Assembly (NCBI GenBank): GCA_964485395.1
Contig: CAZAJF010000010.1
Span: 1-64,000, forward strand
Length of the DNA: 64,000 nucleotides
Source: JANNSO01 sp964485395
Lineage (GTDB): Bacteria > Spirochaetota > Spirochaetia > Treponematales > UBA12059
Direction of reading: 5' to 3'
The stretch's first letter is position 1. The number at the start of each line of letters is the position of its first letter. The translations under genes and the position numbers were made by a program. Positions 61,348-64,000 of the stretch are shown here, one piece after another. The notes beneath the pieces are model-generated. The model searched no databases and had not been told where the DNA came from. It saw nothing but the letters and a program-made list of their open reading frames with translations.

Positions 61348-63264
61348 CTACGTACCCCATTTCGTATAGTGCCGCTCGATCTCCTCGAGCGCCTCCTGAA
61401 GATCGTTGGACAGCTTGCGGCCCAACGCAAAATCGCGTTTGTCGAAGGCTTCCTTTATGTGCCTCTCGAGACGGGATTTTTTTTCTTCCAGAACCATTAT
61501 CTTCTCCTCGAGCGATGCGGCCGCGGAACCGATGACTGTTTTTTTTGCGCGCAGTATGGAATTATTGCGATTCATGACTTCACCCGAGGGCTTGCCGGCG
61601 CTCTTTCCCTTGCCTGCCGCGGATCTTCCCGCCGACAGGGCTCCGGACTCCAGCCAGAATTCGGAGAAGGTGCCCTCGAAGGGCTCGAAGCGCCCGTTTC
61701 CCGCGAACACGATGCGGTCTGCCACTTTTTCTATGAAGTAGCGGTCGTGCGAGACGAGCAGTATCGTTCCGTCGTATTCGGCCAGCCGATCCTCGACCGA
61801 TTCGCGCGCGTCGATGTCCAGGTGGTTGGTCGGCTCGTCCAGTATCAGGAAATTAGAGCCCGTCCAGATGGCGCGTGCCAGTTGCAGGCGATTCAATTCG
61901 CCGCCCGAGAGCGTGTCTATCGCGCGGTCGGGGTCGCCCCGGCCAAAGCCGAAATCGCGGAGCAATGCGCGTATCTCGCCTTCCTTGGCGCCCAGGCTTT
62001 CAAATTCCTCGCGAACTGTGCAACCCCGGCGAAAACCGTCGCGGTCTTGCGCGACGTAACCCAGTTTCATCCCGGGGCTTACGCGGAGCGGGCCGTTTTC
62101 CCAATCATGGCCATCCACGAGGTCGCGGAGGAAGGTCGTCTTGCCGCAGCCGTTGTGGCCTACGAGCGCTACGCGTTCACCGGTAAGCACGTCGAAACTG
62201 GCGTTGCCGAAGAGTTGATTTTCTCCCCATGCGCGCGAGTATTTATCCACGATCAGGGCAAAGTCGCTCTTTACCTCTGCGGCTCCGCGACCGGAGAACG
62301 ACGCGGTGATGGCCGTGGAGCCAAGCGTCGGCCTGTCTACGGCATGTTCTTTTTCCCGTTCCAGTTGATGTCGCCTCGCTCGGAGGCGCTGGCCGAACAC
62401 GGACCCGCCTTGATTCGTATGGGTCGCGGCCAGCACAGCGAAGCGCTGGACCATTTCCTCGAGTCTCGCGATCTTTTTTTTGGAGGCTTGCCAGTCGGCG
62501 CCCTGCGATGCGGCGTTACGCAGTTTTTCCAAGCGGTAGCCCGAGTAATCGCCGGAATATTCCTTTACTTTTCCGCCGTCGAGTTCGACGATCTTTTCTA
62601 CGACGCGGTCCAGGAGCAGGCGGTTGTGCGATACCACGAGCACGGCCGCCTTCTGGTTCACGAGGAATTCCTCGAGCCAGGCCATGCCCCAAAAATCAAG
62701 GTGATTGCCCGGCTCGTCCAGGATGAGGACGCCGGGATTTCCCTGAAGCGTCCTCGCCAGCGCCAACGTGCCGCGCTCCCCGCCGGAAAGGCTGGCGGCC
62801 CGCACGTGTTCCCGGCCGCCCAAGCCTACCAGCGAGAGAGCCCTGCCGGCCCGTTCCTCGGCGAAGTCGCCTCCTGCGTCCTCGAACGCCTCGAGGGCGC
62901 GTTCATACGACCTCATGAGCGCCGGCAAGGTTTTTTCTACGGCGGTGGACAAGGCCTCCTCGGCCGCCCGCAGGGTCGCCGTAGCGCGGACAGATTCGGC
63001 CAATAGGTATTCGAGCGCCGTCGATTCGCCCTGAGGCTCTATATGCTGCGCCAGATAGCCTATCTTGAGTTTCGGCGCGGCTATGCGGCTTCCGCGGAAA
63101 TCGTCGTCGATACCGGCCAGCGCGTTGAGCAGCGTGGTCTTGCCGGCGCCGTTTGGGCCCACGAGCCCGATACGGTCGCCTTCGTGTATCGCCATGGTTA
63201 CGGATTGAAGGACGACGGTCCCCGCATAATCCCTGTAAAGATCCCTGCATTCTAAAAGGCTCAT
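61348..63264 (-). CDS. ABC-F family ATPase (Uup-like)
   Basis: The start is ATG 63264, with AAGGAG before it; the product has 638 residues. Two ATPase domains are present: Walker A GPNGAGKTTLL and GHNGCGKTTFL; signatures SLSGGERGTLALART and LSGGELNRLQLARA; Walker B LILDEPGNHLD and FLILDEPTNHLD. The linker (KSDFALIVDKYSRAW and the preceding SKKKIARLEEMVQRF) and a C-terminal coiled coil (LEEKIMVLEEKKSRLERHIKEAFDKRDFALG) match Uup. ABC-F proteins act on the ribosome, and some give antibiotic resistance. A 26-codon ORF and terminator lie upstream of it. Confidence 0.92.
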   Translation of the reverse strand: MSLLECRDLYRDYAGTVVLQSVTMAIHEGDRIGLVGPNGAGKTTLLNALAGIDDDFRGSRIAAPKLKIGYLAQHIEPQGESTALEYLLAESVRATATLRAAEEALSTAVEKTLPALMRSYERALEAFEDAGGDFAEERAGRALSLVGLGGREHVRAASLSGGERGTLALARTLQGNPGVLILDEPGNHLDFWGMAWLEEFLVNQKAAVLVVSHNRLLLDRVVEKIVELDGGKVKEYSGDYSGYRLEKLRNAASQGADWQASKKKIARLEEMVQRFAVLAATHTNQGGSVFGQRLRARRHQLEREKEHAVDRPTLGSTAITASFSGRGAAEVKSDFALIVDKYSRAWGENQLFGNASFDVLTGERVALVGHNGCGKTTFLRDLVDGHDWENGPLRVSPGMKLGYVAQDRDGFRRGCTVREEFESLGAKEGEIRALLRDFGFGRGDPDRAIDTLSGGELNRLQLARAIWTGSNFLILDEPTNHLDIDARESVEDRLAEYDGTILLVSHDRYFIEKVADRIVFAGNGRFEPFEGTFSEFWLESGALSAGRSAAGKGKSAGKPSGEVMNRNNSILRAKKTVIGSAAASLEEKIMVLEEKKSRLERHIKEAFDKRDFALGRKLSNDLQEALEEIERHYTKWGT

Positions 63265-63342
63265 ACGTGTTCTCCTTCCGAGAGCCGCATTTTTCCTTCC
63301 CGTACCGCAACGCCGTATTTTATCGCAACATGACCATAAAAT

Positions 63343-63376
63343 AAAAAAGCCGCGACCCGGGAGGGCTGCGGCTTTC
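63343..63376 (-). terminator. Leader terminator upstream of the ABC-F gene
   Basis: On the minus strand AAAGCCGC...GCGGCTTT (8 bp, extended by CCC/GGG) is followed by six Ts. It lies between the promoter and the start of the ABC-F gene. No complete gene precedes it other than the 26-codon ORF. Confidence 0.82.
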
Positions 63377-63393
63377 ACACATCAGAATTACTT

Positions 63394-63474
63394 CTATGTT
63401 TTCAAGCGGGCAGACCTGTCCCTAGGCACCGAAAAATCATTGGTTTTTCTGCTGAACGGTCTGTTTGCTATCAT
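63394..63474 (-). CDS. 26-codon leader ORF upstream of the ABC-F gene
   Basis: ATG 63474 lies 9 bases after the -10, so the mRNA would be leaderless. The peptide is MIANRPFSRKTNDFSVPRDR followed by SARLKT. Its TAG is 17 bases before the terminator stem. The order (promoter, short ORF, terminator, gene) is that of attenuators for ABC-F and ribosome-targeting resistance genes. Translation of the peptide is not proven; the ORF partly overlaps a GGGACAGG half-site. Confidence 0.45.
   Translation of the reverse strand: MIANRPFSRKTNDFSVPRDRSARLKT
63413..63430. repeat. GGGACAGG-family half-site
   Basis: GACCTGTCCCTAGGCACC matches the family of the transposase-linked repeats near 13900 and 16181-17002. 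It lies within the ABC-F leader. Confidence 0.6.
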
Positions 63475-63483
63475 AACGGTTTA

Positions 63484-63512
63484 AAAATATATCAGAGCCG
63501 CCACTATGTCAA
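63484..63512 (-). promoter_or_regulatory. Promoter of the ABC-F leader
   Basis: On the minus strand TTGACA (63507-63512), 17 bases, TATTTT (63484-63489). This is the best sigma70-type promoter in the window. Confidence 0.7.
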
Positions 63513-63613
63513 CGGAAACTATCGTTATAATCGATTTTTAGAATATGCAGCACGGCGTTTTCTTTTTTGCAAAGCACTGGACATGCGATCTTCAATGCAT
63601 AAGTATTGATACT

Positions 63614-64000
63614 ATGGAAGCAAAGCAACGTTTAAGCCTGCGCATAAGCTTGGCCGGGTCCCTGGTTATCGCCGTTCTCCTCACCAGTCTCCTTCTAGGC
63701 GGCGTTACCTTCGCGATGTGGAAGAAGTCCCTGCGCGACGATTTGATCCGCCGCATGAGCGATCTCGCCGGGGCGGCCGCCCTGCTCGTGGATCCAGGCA
63801 TCCACGCGGGATTGGTCAAGCCTTCCGACATGGAAGGTCCCGCCTACAACGACTTGCGGTCGCGGCTCTTGGGCCTGCGTTCCCTCAGTTCCGATATTCA
63901 CTTCCTGTATACGTTCCGCTTGGCGCCCGGAGATGAGAACCCCCGGTTCGTCCTGGATACCGGCACTCCCGGAAAAGATTTCAGCCCGTTGGGGGAAGAG
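63614..64000 (+). CDS. Membrane sensor, N-terminal part
   Basis: The reading frame is open from ATG 63614 to the window edge (129 codons). It has an N-terminal cytoplasmic stretch, a transmembrane helix (LAGSLVIAVLLTSLLLGGVTFAM) and the start of a periplasmic domain (SDLAGAAALLVDPGIHAGLV, SDIHFLYTFRLAPGDENPRFVLDTG). The last part resembles sensing domains of adenylate or diguanylate cyclases and kinases. The output domain is outside the window. No ribosome binding site is visible; TAAGTA lies 8 bases before the ATG and may be the -10. Confidence 0.6.
   Translation, partial: MEAKQRLSLRISLAGSLVIAVLLTSLLLGGVTFAMWKKSLRDDLIRRMSDLAGAAALLVDPGIHAGLVKPSDMEGPAYNDLRSRLLGLRSLSSDIHFLYTFRLAPGDENPRFVLDTGTPGKDFSPLGEE

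Noticed and set aside
61282..63006. 574-codon open frame antisense to the ABC-F gene
   Set aside because: The opposite frame has complete Walker and signature motifs of two ATPase domains.

Overview
The window looks like chromosomal DNA of a free-living or gut-associated spirochaete, most likely Treponemataceae or a close relative. This is inferred from gene content, not from a marker gene, since no rRNA is present. The pointers are an HPr/HprK pair with no phosphotransferase enzymes nearby, an oversized signal peptidase I, many lipoproteins with a short lipobox, a lipoprotein/beta-barrel pair, and GC-rich codon use. Two genes are cut by the window edges: a membrane sensor at 1-1075 and another at 63614-64000.

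Layout. Positions 1-6752 hold a membrane sensor and a sugar-binding lipoprotein on the minus strand. Divergent from them is a three-gene iron-sulfur flavoprotein operon whose domain make-up matches the Stn-type electron-bifurcating transhydrogenase of acetogens. Positions 6883-13786 hold a TPR protein, a STAS anti-sigma-factor antagonist, PriA, a family 4 uracil-DNA glycosylase and a large cyclase/ATPase regulator. Positions 13900-17000 are the accessory patch: two small orphan ORFs, an ArsR regulator with an EFR1-type flavodoxin/ferredoxin, a broken MarR gene, and a REP-associated tyrosine transposase inside a cluster of GGGACAGG repeats. Positions 17029-27352 carry an M3 peptidase, an outer-membrane barrel with a lipoprotein, a TauE-type permease, an acetyltransferase, exonuclease I and a MATE pump.

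Positions 27535-33578 are one compact operon: hprK, HPr, an NtrY-like kinase, an NtrX-like regulator, lexA and holA. It starts from a promoter that predicts a leaderless transcript, next to a perfect 42-bp palindrome. Then follow a CsgG-like lipoprotein, a ZIP transporter, a seven-TM LuxR regulator, tRNA-Ala(GGC) in a mosaic of tRNA-end repeats, and a 35-residue lysine-rich protein with its own ribosome binding site and terminator. After these come Tdh, TldD/TldE, a degenerate GGDEF protein, an SrkA-like kinase behind a micro-ORF and terminator, a GH1 beta-glucosidase, signal peptidase I, and a TetR / YihQ-like GH31 / EamA transporter operon. Positions 53778-63264 hold an isomerase-like TIM barrel, TypA, a solute-binding protein, a lipoprotein hydrolase, a CoA-binding protein, an RNB ribonuclease and an ABC-F ATPase preceded by a probable attenuating leader.

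The points most worth following are the Stn-like complex in a spirochaete, the two leader-peptide/terminator arrangements (ABC-F and the SrkA operon), the recurring leaderless promoter architecture, and the unusual residues in the NtrX-like regulator, the GGDEF protein and the GH31 enzyme. No CRISPR array, prophage or rRNA operon was seen.
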